This document shows, one piece after another, positions 25,499 to 33,421 of a stretch of DNA of 64,000 nucleotides (position 1 is the first letter of the stretch; each line of letters opens with the position of its first letter). A program made the translations under genes and the position numbers. The notes under the pieces were generated by a model. The model worked only from the letters and a program-made list of their open reading frames with translations, was not told the DNA's origin and searched no databases. Origin of the DNA: G963422745 sp963422745 (lineage in GTDB: Bacteria > Actinomycetota > Acidimicrobiia > Acidimicrobiales > Aldehydirespiratoraceae); contig OY730477.1 in NCBI GenBank assembly GCA_963422745.1, positions 2,976,001 to 3,040,000 on the forward strand, written 5' to 3'.

Positions 25499-26236
25499 AT
25501 GAGCCCGATTCTGGATCGTGATCCGATCCCAACAACCGATGCTCTTGCCTTGTTGAGCTGCGGAGAAGCTGTGGTCATCGGGCGCATGCCCTACTCCTCC
25601 AACGCCACCTTCCTCGTTGGCCTTGAACACGACGGCATCGCTGCCCAAGCGATCTACAAGCCGCTGCGAGGCGAACGACCACTTCACGATTTCCCCGACG
25701 GTTTGTTCCGTCGGGAGGTAGCGGCGTTCGAGGTATCTGAAGCGTTGGGTTGGGATCTTGTTCCACCGACGTTGGCCCGCATGGACCTGATACACGGATT
25801 GGGGAGCCTGCAGTTGTTCATGCCAGCAAATTTCGAACACCACTACTTCTCGCTCAAGCAAACCGGTGATGCATATGACCATTGGTTCCGCCGGATCTGC
25901 GCCTTCGATGTCGTCATCAACAACTGCGACCGCAAATCGGGGCACTGCCTACTGGGCACCGACGGGCGGATATGGGCGATCGATCACGGAGTGTCGCTCC
26001 ATCACCAATTCAAGCTTCGTACCGTGATCTGGGACTTCGCTGGCGAACCGTTGGGCGACAAGACATGCAGTGATCTGCTGGGATTGCTTGAAGGCGGCCT
26101 GCCCTCATCACTTGACGAACTGCTCTCGTCGCCAGAACGAGACGCTCTTCGTGCACGTATCAAAGAGCTGGCACTACGCCGACACTTTCCCATTGACGAC
26201 ACCGGCGGCCGTAGATGGCCCTGGCCTCTGGTTTGA
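25499..26236 (+). CDS. SCO1664 family protein (PI3/4-kinase-like fold)
   Basis: 245 residues. FDVVINNCDRKSGHCLLGTDGRIWAIDHGVSLH matches the kinase-like catalytic loop of this family, where NxDRxxxH and the following ID-H-G are conserved. LVGLEHDG...AIYKPLRGERPLHDFP at the N-terminus is the nucleotide-loop region. The biochemical reaction is not established. It is the third gene of the phosphatase-DUF3090-SCO1664 trio. In mycobacteria mshC follows; here the gene is followed by repeats and terminator-like hairpins. Confidence 0.9.
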   Translation: MSPILDRDPIPTTDALALLSCGEAVVIGRMPYSSNATFLVGLEHDGIAAQAIYKPLRGERPLHDFPDGLFRREVAAFEVSEALGWDLVPPTLARMDLIHGLGSLQLFMPANFEHHYFSLKQTGDAYDHWFRRICAFDVVINNCDRKSGHCLLGTDGRIWAIDHGVSLHHQFKLRTVIWDFAGEPLGDKTCSDLLGLLEGGLPSSLDELLSSPERDALRARIKELALRRHFPIDDTGGRRWPWPLV

Positions 26237-26339
26237 CGCAAACTGCTGTGGTCCACCCACTGATCGAGTTGACGACGCCACCAATCGAATCGGCACACCC
26301 GCAAATCTCGCTGTAAGCCAGCACTGGTCGAATGGCACG

Positions 26340-26640
26340 CAGGGGACGATTCGTCAATCGCAAGCAGTCTCAAGTCAATCGCAAGCAGTCTCAAGTCAAT
26401 CTCAAGCAGTCTCAAGTCAATCTCAAGCAGTCTCAAGTCAATCTCAAGCAGGCTCAAGTCAATCGCAAGCAGGCTCGAATCTCAAGGAGTCTCAAGTCAA
26501 TCTCAAGCAGGCTCAAGTCAATCTCAAGCAGGCTCAAGTCAATCGCAAGGAGTCTCAAGTCAATCGCAAGCAGGCTCGAATCTCAAACAACTCAAGCCTC
26601 AAACAAGCAGGCTCAAGCCTCAAAGTGGGCTCACGCAGTG
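26340..26640. repeat. 21-bp tandem repeat array (TCAAGTCAATC TCAAGCAG TC)
   Basis: More than ten copies of a 21-bp unit in which CAATCTCAAG/CAATCGCAAG alternate with CAGTCTCAAG. Because the unit is a multiple of three, several reading frames stay open and yield heptapeptide repeats, but no start signal or domain suggests a gene. Confidence 0.92.
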
Positions 26641-26709
26641 TGACAGTCTCAAAGCGACAGCGGTGGAGTTGCAGTCTCGCGACGAAGCGTATATTGTTTG
26701 GTTAACCCA

Positions 26710-26756
26710 GGGGATTTCACATCCCCAACAAACATTAGGGGATTTTCGGATCCCCT
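26710..26756. terminator. two adjacent short hairpins
   Basis: GGGGAT-TTCAC-ATCCCC (26710-26726) and AGGGGAT-TTTCGG-ATCCCCT (26737-26756) are nearly the same stem twice, in the intergenic space between convergent operons. The second is followed by TCTTC rather than a long U run. They are probably terminators or transcript-end stabilisers. Confidence 0.55.
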
Positions 26757-26772
26757 TCTTCACAAACATCAG

Positions 26773-26802
26773 ACGGCCTCGGTTTTCACAAACCGAGGCC
26801 GT
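26773..26802. terminator. strong 13-bp hairpin, probable bidirectional terminator
   Basis: ACGGCCTCGGTTT-TCAC-AAACCGAGGCCGT is a perfect 13-bp stem with a four-base loop. It has A-rich sequence on one side of the loop base and T-rich on the other, so it can act from both strands. It lies between the plus-strand SCO1664 gene and the minus-strand etf operon. Confidence 0.7.
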
Positions 26803-26859
26803 ACTGGTTAGATGGCGGTACTGAGTCTGCGGTCGTGGTGCTTGTTCTGCGACTACCGG

Positions 26860-27171
26860 CCGTCACCCAACACAGCGCAACCATCAGCTGCTCGAAACGG
26901 TCACCGCACCACCAGACCACAACGACAGCGTCACCCAACACAGCGCAACCATCGCCTGCTCGAAACGGTCACCGCACCACCAAAGCACAACGACAGCGTC
27001 ACCCAACACAGCGCAACCGTCAGCTGCTCGAAACGGTCACCGCACCACCAGACCACAACGACAGCGTCGCCCAACACAGCGCAACCGTCGCCTGCTTGAA
27101 ACGCCGCTCGGCGACGGGATCAGCGATTATCAAAATTAGATCAGCGCAAGATTGGATCAGCGCGCACTGGA
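26860..27171. repeat. 66-bp tandem repeat array downstream of etfA
   Basis: About four copies of a unit with CACCCAACACAGCGCAACC, CTGCTCGAAACGGTCACCGC and ACCACCAGACCACAACGACA. After it, 27115-27171 holds three degraded copies of GATTAGCGATTGTCAA, the etfA stop region. No gene is present. Confidence 0.88.
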
Positions 27172-28143
27172 TTAGCGATTGTCAAGAGCCTGAAGCAAAG
27201 CTGGCAACACCTTGTGCACGTCGCCAACGACTCCGAGATCGGCCACCCCGAAGATCGGTGCTTCGGAATCCTTGTTGATCGCGATGATGTTCTTGGAACC
27301 CTTCATGCCCACAAGGTGCTGGGTCGCGCCGGAGATGCCGCAGGCGATGTAGACGCTGGGCTTGACGACCTTTCCGGTCTGTCCCACCTGGTGGCTGTAG
27401 GGCACCCAGCCAGCGTCAACGATGGCACGACTGGCGCCTGGAGCCCCGCCCACAGCCCTAGCGAGTCGTTCGACCATCTCATAGGCCTCGGGTTTGCCTA
27501 GGCCACGGCCACCCGACACGACAATGGCGGCCTCATCAAGCCTGGGGCCTTCGGACTCCTCAACATGGTGAGCGATAACGGTAGCCGAGCCAGTCGCGCC
27601 CAGGTCGGGCACCTCCAACTCCTCTACAAAAGCCTCGGGGCCTCCAACAGCGAAGGCTTCGTAGGACTTCGGCCGCACGATATAGATCCCGGGCTTGCCC
27701 GAGGTGTTCTTGGTCCGAACGTCGGTAGTGCCACCGAAGACCGGCTCGGAGCCGATCAGGTTCGAGCCGTCCAGCTCAAGGCTTACCACATTGGTTATCA
27801 CCGGCGTCTCGAGCTTCACCGAAAGCCGGGCAGCCACATCACGCCCGTCCTGGGTCGTACCCACAAGGAAAGCATCGGGGCTGTCGACCTCACCCGTCTC
27901 CAAGGCGGAAGCCACTGCGGAGGCCACGACCGGGCCCTGCATGGCCCCTTCGCGAACTTCGGTGCAGTAGACGGTCTGCGCGCCGTGTGCACCTAGTTCG
28001 ACTGCATGGTCGTCGCCGTCTGCGGCCGTAAAGACCTCAACAACGTCCGCTAGCTCGCGGGCACCGGCGAGCATCTCCAAAGTGATGGCAGCGATCCCAT
28101 CGGCTTCGGTTTCGCCGAATACCCAAATCTTGTCGAGTCCCAT
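27172..28143 (-). CDS. etfA: electron transfer flavoprotein alpha subunit
   Basis: 323 residues from ATG 28143 with GGAGGC just upstream. The C-terminal FAD domain has VVSGGRGLG, ASRAIVDAGWVPYSHQVGQTGK, YIACGISGATQHLVGM and INKDSEAPIFGVADLGVVGD. The protein passes electrons from acyl-CoA dehydrogenases (one is encoded at 62649) to the quinone pool. It is paired with etfB. A longer frame to 28395 is antisense shadow of etfB and was rejected. Confidence 0.97.
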   Translation of the reverse strand: MGLDKIWVFGETEADGIAAITLEMLAGARELADVVEVFTAADGDDHAVELGAHGAQTVYCTEVREGAMQGPVVASAVASALETGEVDSPDAFLVGTTQDGRDVAARLSVKLETPVITNVVSLELDGSNLIGSEPVFGGTTDVRTKNTSGKPGIYIVRPKSYEAFAVGGPEAFVEELEVPDLGATGSATVIAHHVEESEGPRLDEAAIVVSGGRGLGKPEAYEMVERLARAVGGAPGASRAIVDAGWVPYSHQVGQTGKVVKPSVYIACGISGATQHLVGMKGSKNIIAINKDSEAPIFGVADLGVVGDVHKVLPALLQALDNR

Positions 28144-28153
28144 CGTTGCCTCC

Positions 28154-28933
28154 TTAGATGACCTTGAGCTCATCAAGGAAAGCCAGGATTCGCTCGTGTG
28201 CGTCACCTTCGTCAGTGATGACCTCCCCGGCCTGACGGGTGGGAGCGTCATGTATGGAAACGATCTCCTGTCCTGCGCCAGCCCAACCAACCTGCCCGGC
28301 GTCGATGTCAAGATCAGCAAGGGTGAGACACTCGACGGGTTTGTTCTTAGCGGCCATGATGCCTCTGAACGACGGATACCTTGGTTCGACCACACCAGCG
28401 GTCACCGAAACAACCACCGGCAGCGGACAACGCACCTCGTCGTAACCGGCTTCGGTCTGGCGTTGCACATTGGCCGTTGCGCCGTTCACTGCAACGGCCT
28501 TGGCGAAGGTGACCGACGGCAGACCCAGAAATTCGGCCACCTGCTCAGGAACCGTTCCGGTGTAGCCGTCACTTGATTCGGTAGCGGCAAGGACCAGATC
28601 CGGTTCTTTGCGGGCGATGGCAGCCGCGAGAACCCTTGCCGTTCCCAGCGCGTCACTTCCCTGCAAGGCTTCGTCGCTCACGATCGTGGCCCCTGCGGCA
28701 CCCATAGCCAAGGCGGTACGCAAACCCCGATCCTCGTTGTCGGCGACCATAGAAACCAGGTGTACCTCACCATCGCCTGCGGCATCCACGAGCTGCAACG
28801 CCATCTCCACGCCGTAGGAGTCGGATTCGTCAAGGATGGGCTTAGTGCTACGAACAAGCGTTTTCGTGGCAGGATCAAGAGCACCGGGATCGGCAGGATC
28901 AGGGATCTGCTTCACGCAGACAACAACCTTCAT
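28154..28933 (-). CDS. etfB: electron transfer flavoprotein beta subunit
   Basis: 259 residues. The start MKVVVCVKQIPDP and the AMP-binding signature region (DLVLAATESSDGYTGTVPEQVAEFLGLP) are characteristic, with the 'recognition loop' near YPSFRGIMAAKNKPVECLTL. It is transcribed ahead of etfA with a 10-bp gap and forms the soluble heterodimeric electron carrier of beta-oxidation and amine demethylation. Confidence 0.97.
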   Translation of the reverse strand: MKVVVCVKQIPDPADPGALDPATKTLVRSTKPILDESDSYGVEMALQLVDAAGDGEVHLVSMVADNEDRGLRTALAMGAAGATIVSDEALQGSDALGTARVLAAAIARKEPDLVLAATESSDGYTGTVPEQVAEFLGLPSVTFAKAVAVNGATANVQRQTEAGYDEVRCPLPVVVSVTAGVVEPRYPSFRGIMAAKNKPVECLTLADLDIDAGQVGWAGAGQEIVSIHDAPTRQAGEVITDEGDAHERILAFLDELKVI

Positions 28934-29014
28934 GGGCGAAGAGTCTGCCAGATGGTCCGAAGAAAACGAAACAGTCGCACAACATAGTGCACTTCGAACT
29001 CAGCGACTGCCCGA

Positions 29015-29095
29015 ACACCGCCACCACCAAAACGAACTGCCACCACCAATACCAACTGCCACCACCAAGAAGAACTGCCACCACCAAAGCGATAC
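29015..29095. repeat. 21-bp tandem repeat ahead of the lipid kinase gene
   Basis: About four copies of AACTGCCACCACCAA followed by a variable hexamer (AACG, TACC, GAAG, AGCG). It lies between the divergent etfB and the diacylglycerol kinase gene. Confidence 0.88.
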
Positions 29096-29114
29096 GGTCG
29101 GGGTCTTGCGGGTC

Positions 29115-30032
29115 ATGTTCATCGTGAACTCCGAGGCCTCCTCGGTCACGGCGCGTCGGCGCGTGCTGATCCACAAAGCACTATCTGGGTCTCACGACGT
29201 CGTGCTCGCCGAAACGAGTCGCCGTGGTCACGCGGTGAGACTTGCCCAGTCCGCTGCGCGTGAACGCTTCGATCTCGTCGTCGTGCTCGGCGGCGACGGA
29301 ACTTTCAACGAAGCCGCCAACGGATTGGCGGGCTCCACAACGGCGATGGCGACTCTTCCGGGGGGTTCAACCAACGTGTTGACTCGGATCCTCGGGTTGC
29401 CTGACGACCCGCTGGAGGCCACCGATACGCTCCTGGACGCAGTGGATCGTGGCGATGTTCGTCGCATCGGTCTGGGCTCGGTGGAGGGTCGCTACTTCCT
29501 GTTTCACTGCGGTGTGGGGTTTGACGCGGCCGTTGTGGCACAAGTGGAGCGACGTGGTCCCTGGAAGCGCTGGGCTGGTCACCCCTTGTTCATGTGGTCT
29601 GCGGTTGAGACATGGCTTCGCAGGATTGATCGCAAACACCCTGCGCTGCGGGTAGTCAGCACACACGGTGCGGAGTTCGCTACCGGTTTTCTTGCGATAG
29701 TGATGAACGCCGACCCCTACACGTTTCTTGGTAACCGACCCATCAACGTCGTTGCTGGCCTTACGCTTGATGATCCGCTGGCAGCGGTGACCATCAAGAA
29801 GCTGGATCCGGCGACGTTGATGTCGGTGGCATGGTCGGCTCTGAGAGGGAACGACATCAGACAGCATCGTCATGTCGACATTCAGCGAAACCTTCGTGGT
29901 GTAACCGTTGAATGCGATCCAGCGACGCCCTATCAGGTTGACGGTGATCACTTGGGGGCGAGCAGACGTCTCCGATTTGCCTGGACCCCCGAACATCTCA
30001 GTCTGGTCATTCCTCAACCATCCGAGCCCTGA
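29115..30032 (+). CDS. diacylglycerol kinase / lipid kinase family protein
   Basis: 305 residues from ATG 29115. The catalytic glycine loop VVVLGGDGTFNEAANGLAG and the substrate motif TLPGGSTNVLTRILGLP place it in the DagK/YegS lipid kinase family, which phosphorylates diacylglycerol or related lipids. HCGVGFDAAVV and AIVMNADPYTFLG are the C-terminal beta-sandwich landmarks. In mycobacteria the homologue (Rv3218 region) also lies beside whiB1 and pdtaS, as here. Its last codons (FAWTPEHLSLVIPQPSEP) and stop are duplicated downstream together with the end of the convergent GDPD gene. Confidence 0.9.
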   Translation: MFIVNSEASSVTARRRVLIHKALSGSHDVVLAETSRRGHAVRLAQSAARERFDLVVVLGGDGTFNEAANGLAGSTTAMATLPGGSTNVLTRILGLPDDPLEATDTLLDAVDRGDVRRIGLGSVEGRYFLFHCGVGFDAAVVAQVERRGPWKRWAGHPLFMWSAVETWLRRIDRKHPALRVVSTHGAEFATGFLAIVMNADPYTFLGNRPINVVAGLTLDDPLAAVTIKKLDPATLMSVAWSALRGNDIRQHRHVDIQRNLRGVTVECDPATPYQVDGDHLGASRRLRFAWTPEHLSLVIPQPSEP

Positions 30033-30165
30033 ACTCATCAACAACCCCGACGACCGACATCGCGAACATCGGTACAGATGCCAGGCAATCAGACATCTCC
30101 GATATGCCTGGACCCCCGAACATCTCAGTCTGGCGAACATCTCAGTCTCGTCATTCCTCAACCAT
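29963..30165. repeat. 127-bp duplication of the convergent lipid kinase/GDPD junction
   Basis: The segment from CAGACGTCTCCGAT (29963) to CGGTACAGATGCCA is repeated from about 30090. The left copy carries the lipid kinase 3' end and stop, and the right copy carries the GDPD stop (30151). An additional 18-19 bp internal duplication (CGAACATCTCAGTCTGG) interrupts the second copy. Confidence 0.9.
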
Positions 30166-30855
30166 CCGAGCCCTGAACTCATCAACAACACGACGACCGA
30201 CATCGGGAACATCGGTACAGATGCCATCGACTCCAAAGGCCACAAGCTCGGCCATTCGCCCGGGATCGTTCACCGTCCAGACGTTGACCAGGAGTCCGGC
30301 CTCATGCGCGCGCCGCACGACTGTCACATCAACAAGCTCGTCGTAGGGATGCACGGCGGCCATCTGGTGGGCAACCGCCCGGTAGATCGTGCTTGTGGGA
30401 TCATCGATGACGAACAGCAGCGCCAATGGAATCGCCGGTTCGACTTCGTGGAGCCGGTCAAGGGTGTCCACGTTGAACGACGACACGATCACCCGCTCCG
30501 GGCCGAGATAGGCCATTGCAAGACCGGCAACCGCTTCGCTGACCAAGTGATCGGCGTCATAGTCGGGGTCCTCGCGCAGGTTCTTGATCTCAATGTTGAC
30601 ACCCATCCCGTTGCATTCCTCAAGCGCCTCGGCCAACGACGGCACAGATTCGGGTAATTCTTCGCAGTCAAGTTCGGCGACCATCCGTCCGTCAGGCAGA
30701 TGTGCATCATGGTGTACCACCACGACACCGTCCGCGGTCCGACGCACGTCAAGCTCAACCCAGTCGGCACCCAGTTCCCTCGCCAACCGGAACGCTTTCA
30801 GTGTGTTCTCGGCAGCGGCTTCGCTAGCCCCGCGATGCGCAATGATGTCGGTCAT
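30151..30855 (-). CDS. glycerophosphodiester phosphodiesterase
   Basis: 234 residues. The catalytic set is visible: IIAHRGASEAAAENT (His, Arg, Glu), WVELDVRRTADG (Glu and Asp metal ligands) and VVVHHDAHLPDG (second catalytic His), with NIEIKN in the barrel. No signal peptide is seen, so it is probably cytosolic. It hydrolyses glycerophosphodiesters to glycerol 3-phosphate and an alcohol. The C-terminal codons (VDEFRARMVEE) sit in the duplicated junction. Confidence 0.95.
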   Translation of the reverse strand: MTDIIAHRGASEAAAENTLKAFRLARELGADWVELDVRRTADGVVVVHHDAHLPDGRMVAELDCEELPESVPSLAEALEECNGMGVNIEIKNLREDPDYDADHLVSEAVAGLAMAYLGPERVIVSSFNVDTLDRLHEVEPAIPLALLFVIDDPTSTIYRAVAHQMAAVHPYDELVDVTVVRRAHEAGLLVNVWTVNDPGRMAELVAFGVDGICTDVPDVGRRVVDEFRARMVEE

Positions 30856-30909
30856 CGCACCAGTTTGGCGCGTCCAACTGCGCTGATTCTGTATCTATCG
30901 GTGTGAACC

Positions 30910-30956
30910 TTGCAATAATGAGAACGCGTTCCTATAGTTTCGTGATCACTGTGATC
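30910..30956 (+). promoter_or_regulatory. whiB promoter with overlapping palindrome
   Basis: TTGCAA (30910-30915), 17-bp spacer, TATAGT (30933-30938) form a good housekeeping promoter. GTGATCAC (30942-30949) followed by TGTGATC overlaps the expected transcription start, a position suited to a repressor or Crp-type regulator. The 5' leader is about 50 nt. Confidence 0.65.
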
Positions 30957-30993
30957 GGTTTTGGTATCACATTCAACAACTAGGGGGATTCTT

Positions 30994-31305
30994 GTGGCGT
31001 TGACCGCTAACATCTTTGCGACGACGACTGGCTGGCGGGACGAAGCGAGATGTCGCGACACCGACCCATCCTTATTCTTCCCCGTCGGCACCACCGGGCC
31101 TGCTCTACAGCAGATCGCCGCCGCCAAAGAAGTTTGCGTTGAATGCAGTTGCCGCATTGATTGTCTTGAGTTCGCGCTCACCACCAACCAAGACACCGGA
31201 ATCTGGGGCGGAGCTTCCGAAGAGGAACGGCGCATCATGCGTCGCCGGCGCCGCGCTGAACTCAGGCGCCTCCGCACTGACCTGCCGTTGCAGAGCAACC
31301 TCTAA
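30994..31305 (+). CDS. whiB: WhiB-family iron-sulfur transcription factor, WhiB1-like
   Basis: 103 residues from GTG 30994 with AGGGGG upstream. The four cluster cysteines are Cys20 (EARCRDTDP), Cys48, Cys51 and Cys57 (EVCVECSCRIDC). DPSLFFPVGTTGPALQQIA and QDTGIWGGASEEERR match WhiB1 most closely, the essential nitric-oxide-sensitive regulator that binds the main sigma factor. The C-terminus is basic (RRRRRAELRRLR) for DNA contact. Neighbours (lipid kinase, pdtaS) repeat the mycobacterial whiB1 neighbourhood. An extra Cys (Cys53) is present. Confidence 0.95.
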   Translation: MALTANIFATTTGWRDEARCRDTDPSLFFPVGTTGPALQQIAAAKEVCVECSCRIDCLEFALTTNQDTGIWGGASEEERRIMRRRRRAELRRLRTDLPLQSNL

Positions 31306-31394
31306 ACCTGCCTGATCGGCCCGGCCCGGCACAAAGGCCAATAACACCGACCCCGTCACGGATCACCGTCTCAGTGGTCGCTGGCCCGACCAGC

Positions 31395-31655
31395 CAACTG
31401 CGTGCATCGCAACCCAACCCGGACGTGACTACCCGATTCGGAACCTAGGGCGTGCATCGCATCTCAACCCGAGTGTGCCTACCCGATACGGACCCCGAGT
31501 GCCTACCAACCCAACCCGGGCGTGACTACCCGATTCGCACCCCGGGTGCCTACCAACCCAACCCGGGTACCTACCAACCCAACCCGGGCGTGACTACCCG
31601 ATTCGCACCCCGGGTGCCTACCAACCCAACCCGGGCGTGACTACCCGATTCGGAG
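31395..31655. repeat. tandem repeat array carrying copies of the pdtaS stop
   Basis: About six copies of a 36-60 bp unit containing CCCAACCCGGGCGTGACTAC and CCGATTCG. On the minus strand each copy repeats CGAATCGGGTAG, the last codons and stop of pdtaS. The sequence 31306-31394 shows no gene. Confidence 0.9.
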
Positions 31656-33164
31656 GATCTCGGCCCGTCGTGGCACACGAACCTCTACCAACGTGCCACG
31701 CGGAGTGCCGTCGAAAGCAGGGCCGAAGGAGATCGTGCCTCCCAGGTCGTTCACGATGAAGGTCCGCACGATCGTGAGCCCAAGACCGGCGTCGCGGTCC
31801 AGCGAGAAGCCGTCGTGAACACCTAAGCCTCCGTTACGAACCCGCATCACCAGTTCACGGTGATCTCCTGATAATTCGACCGAGACCCCTGCACCCAGTG
31901 GTTTGGCGTGATCGATGGCATTTTGTACCAATTCGGTGAGAGCAACGGCAAGCGGCATCGCGGTGGGGCCGTTCAGCTCTCCCAGAGACCCGCGGACCGA
32001 AACTCGCAGCGGACGTTCGGGGTCGCCCAAGCCCTCCGAAACCATGCGAACGATCCGATCCACCACAACATCGAAGTCGACAACGTCGCTGACCTGGGTT
32101 GACAGGGTCTCATGGACAATCGCGATCGATCCGATCCTGCGGGCGGATTGCTCTACAGCATCACGGGCCTCTTCGGTCGTGAGTCGTCGTACCTGCAGCC
32201 GCAGCAGCGACTGGATCGTCTGAAGATTGTTCTTGACGCGATGGTGGATTTCGCGGATCGTGGTGTCCTTGGAAACCAATAGCCGATCTCGGCTGCGGAT
32301 CTCAGAGATGTCACGCAGCACGACGACAGCACCCGTGGTGCGTCCGGCGGCAACAAGGGGATAAACCCGAGCCACAACCGTAACGTCGGGACCTTCCTCG
32401 AGTTCTGCCACGGTGCTGTGATGGCTAGCAAACGCTCGGCGAACGACGGTGTCGTCAACACCAATCTCGGCCAGCATGCGGTCCTGGACTGTCGCTTGGA
32501 TCCGCAGTCGATGTAGAGCGGACCTTCCGTTGGGCGAGGCGAACTGCACACGACGCTCCCGATCCAACACCAGTATCCCGTCACCCACCCGAGGCTCTCG
32601 AAACTGCCCTACCTGTTCCTGTACTTTCAGCGGGAAGGTGCCCGCAGCGATCATTTCGGCGAAGCGTTCCCACAGACCTCGGTAAACCGTCTCGAGCTTG
32701 GCTTGACGGCGAATCAATCCGGGCTGGCTCTCCAACGACAACACCGCGATCAGGGATCCGCCTCGTCGCACAGGGATAGCTTTGATATGGCGCTGGCCGC
32801 CAGTGACGGTCGGCGGTAGTCCCTCCTGCACCGTGTCGTCGCCGCCCACCCGCGGAGGTTCCGTTGGGCCGACAAAACGGTCGACGGAGCGTCCGGATTT
32901 CATACATGCCCGAATGACCTCTTCCACGTCGTGCGGGGCGAGGCACCCAACCGGGTCCGCGTGATGCACCGTGGAACCCGGCAGCGAACGGGCATGGCCG
33001 AGCACCACGAACCCGTCGCCGTCACGGGTGCTGACATTCAGCAGGAGATCCCCGAAGGATAGATCACAGGGAACCGCCCAGACACCAACAAGCCTCTGCA
33101 GGTGAGCTATGTCGTCGGGACCCAGCTTTGTCCTGGCGCGTGCGAGTTCGGCGAGGATGGCCAC
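31641..33164 (-). CDS. pdtaS: PdtaS-type sensor histidine kinase
   Basis: 507 residues, no membrane helix. An N-terminal GAF-like domain (residues 1-150) is followed by a PAS domain (about 190-290), HisKA_2 with phospho-acceptor His in TTIREIHHRVKNNLQTIQSL (about residue 307), and HATPase (VQNAIDHAKPLGAG, AGLGLTIVRTFI). This architecture is that of PdtaS, the cytosolic kinase that signals to the RNA-binding antitermination regulator PdtaR; no pdtaR is in the window. It is convergent with whiB, as in mycobacteria. Confidence 0.92.
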   Translation of the reverse strand: MAILAELARARTKLGPDDIAHLQRLVGVWAVPCDLSFGDLLLNVSTRDGDGFVVLGHARSLPGSTVHHADPVGCLAPHDVEEVIRACMKSGRSVDRFVGPTEPPRVGGDDTVQEGLPPTVTGGQRHIKAIPVRRGGSLIAVLSLESQPGLIRRQAKLETVYRGLWERFAEMIAAGTFPLKVQEQVGQFREPRVGDGILVLDRERRVQFASPNGRSALHRLRIQATVQDRMLAEIGVDDTVVRRAFASHHSTVAELEEGPDVTVVARVYPLVAAGRTTGAVVVLRDISEIRSRDRLLVSKDTTIREIHHRVKNNLQTIQSLLRLQVRRLTTEEARDAVEQSARRIGSIAIVHETLSTQVSDVVDFDVVVDRIVRMVSEGLGDPERPLRVSVRGSLGELNGPTAMPLAVALTELVQNAIDHAKPLGAGVSVELSGDHRELVMRVRNGGLGVHDGFSLDRDAGLGLTIVRTFIVNDLGGTISFGPAFDGTPRGTLVEVRVPRRAEILRIG

Positions 33165-33167
33165 CTG

Positions 33168-33395
33168 TTAGCTAAAGCCAATGGGGTGCGATCCTTGTGG
33201 AGCGAGGTCGACATATGCGATGCGTTGAGACGCCACCGCAACCTCACGGCCTTTGTGGTCGGTCAACCACAACACCGCCACAGCGCCGGACAGCGCCTGG
33301 GTGATGTCGGCCTTCACCTGGTTGCGTTCGACGTCCTCGCCAACCCTCAAGATGATTTCTCTCGGGCCGTCGGTGACCCCTATTCGAATGTCCAC
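33168..33395 (-). CDS. DUF3107 family protein
   Basis: 75 residues. MDIRIGVTDGPREIIL, DITQALSGAVAVLWLTDHKG and QRIAYVDLAP match the actinobacterial DUF3107 family (mycobacterial TB9.4), function unknown, a small alpha/beta protein. It is 3 bp upstream of pdtaS and 26 bp downstream of mrp on the same strand. Confidence 0.92.
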   Translation of the reverse strand: MDIRIGVTDGPREIILRVGEDVERNQVKADITQALSGAVAVLWLTDHKGREVAVASQRIAYVDLAPQGSHPIGFS

Positions 33396-33421
33396 GAACA
33401 GCTCTCCTGAGGTGCTTGGGG

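Noticed and set aside
26340..27105. CRISPR-like look of the tandem arrays
   Set aside because: Repeats are contiguous or differ by point changes, there are no unique spacers of equal length, and no cas genes lie in the window.
28836..29114. N-terminal extension of the lipid kinase
   Set aside because: It is encoded by a 21-bp repeat and by antisense etfB sequence; the family N-terminus begins at 29115.
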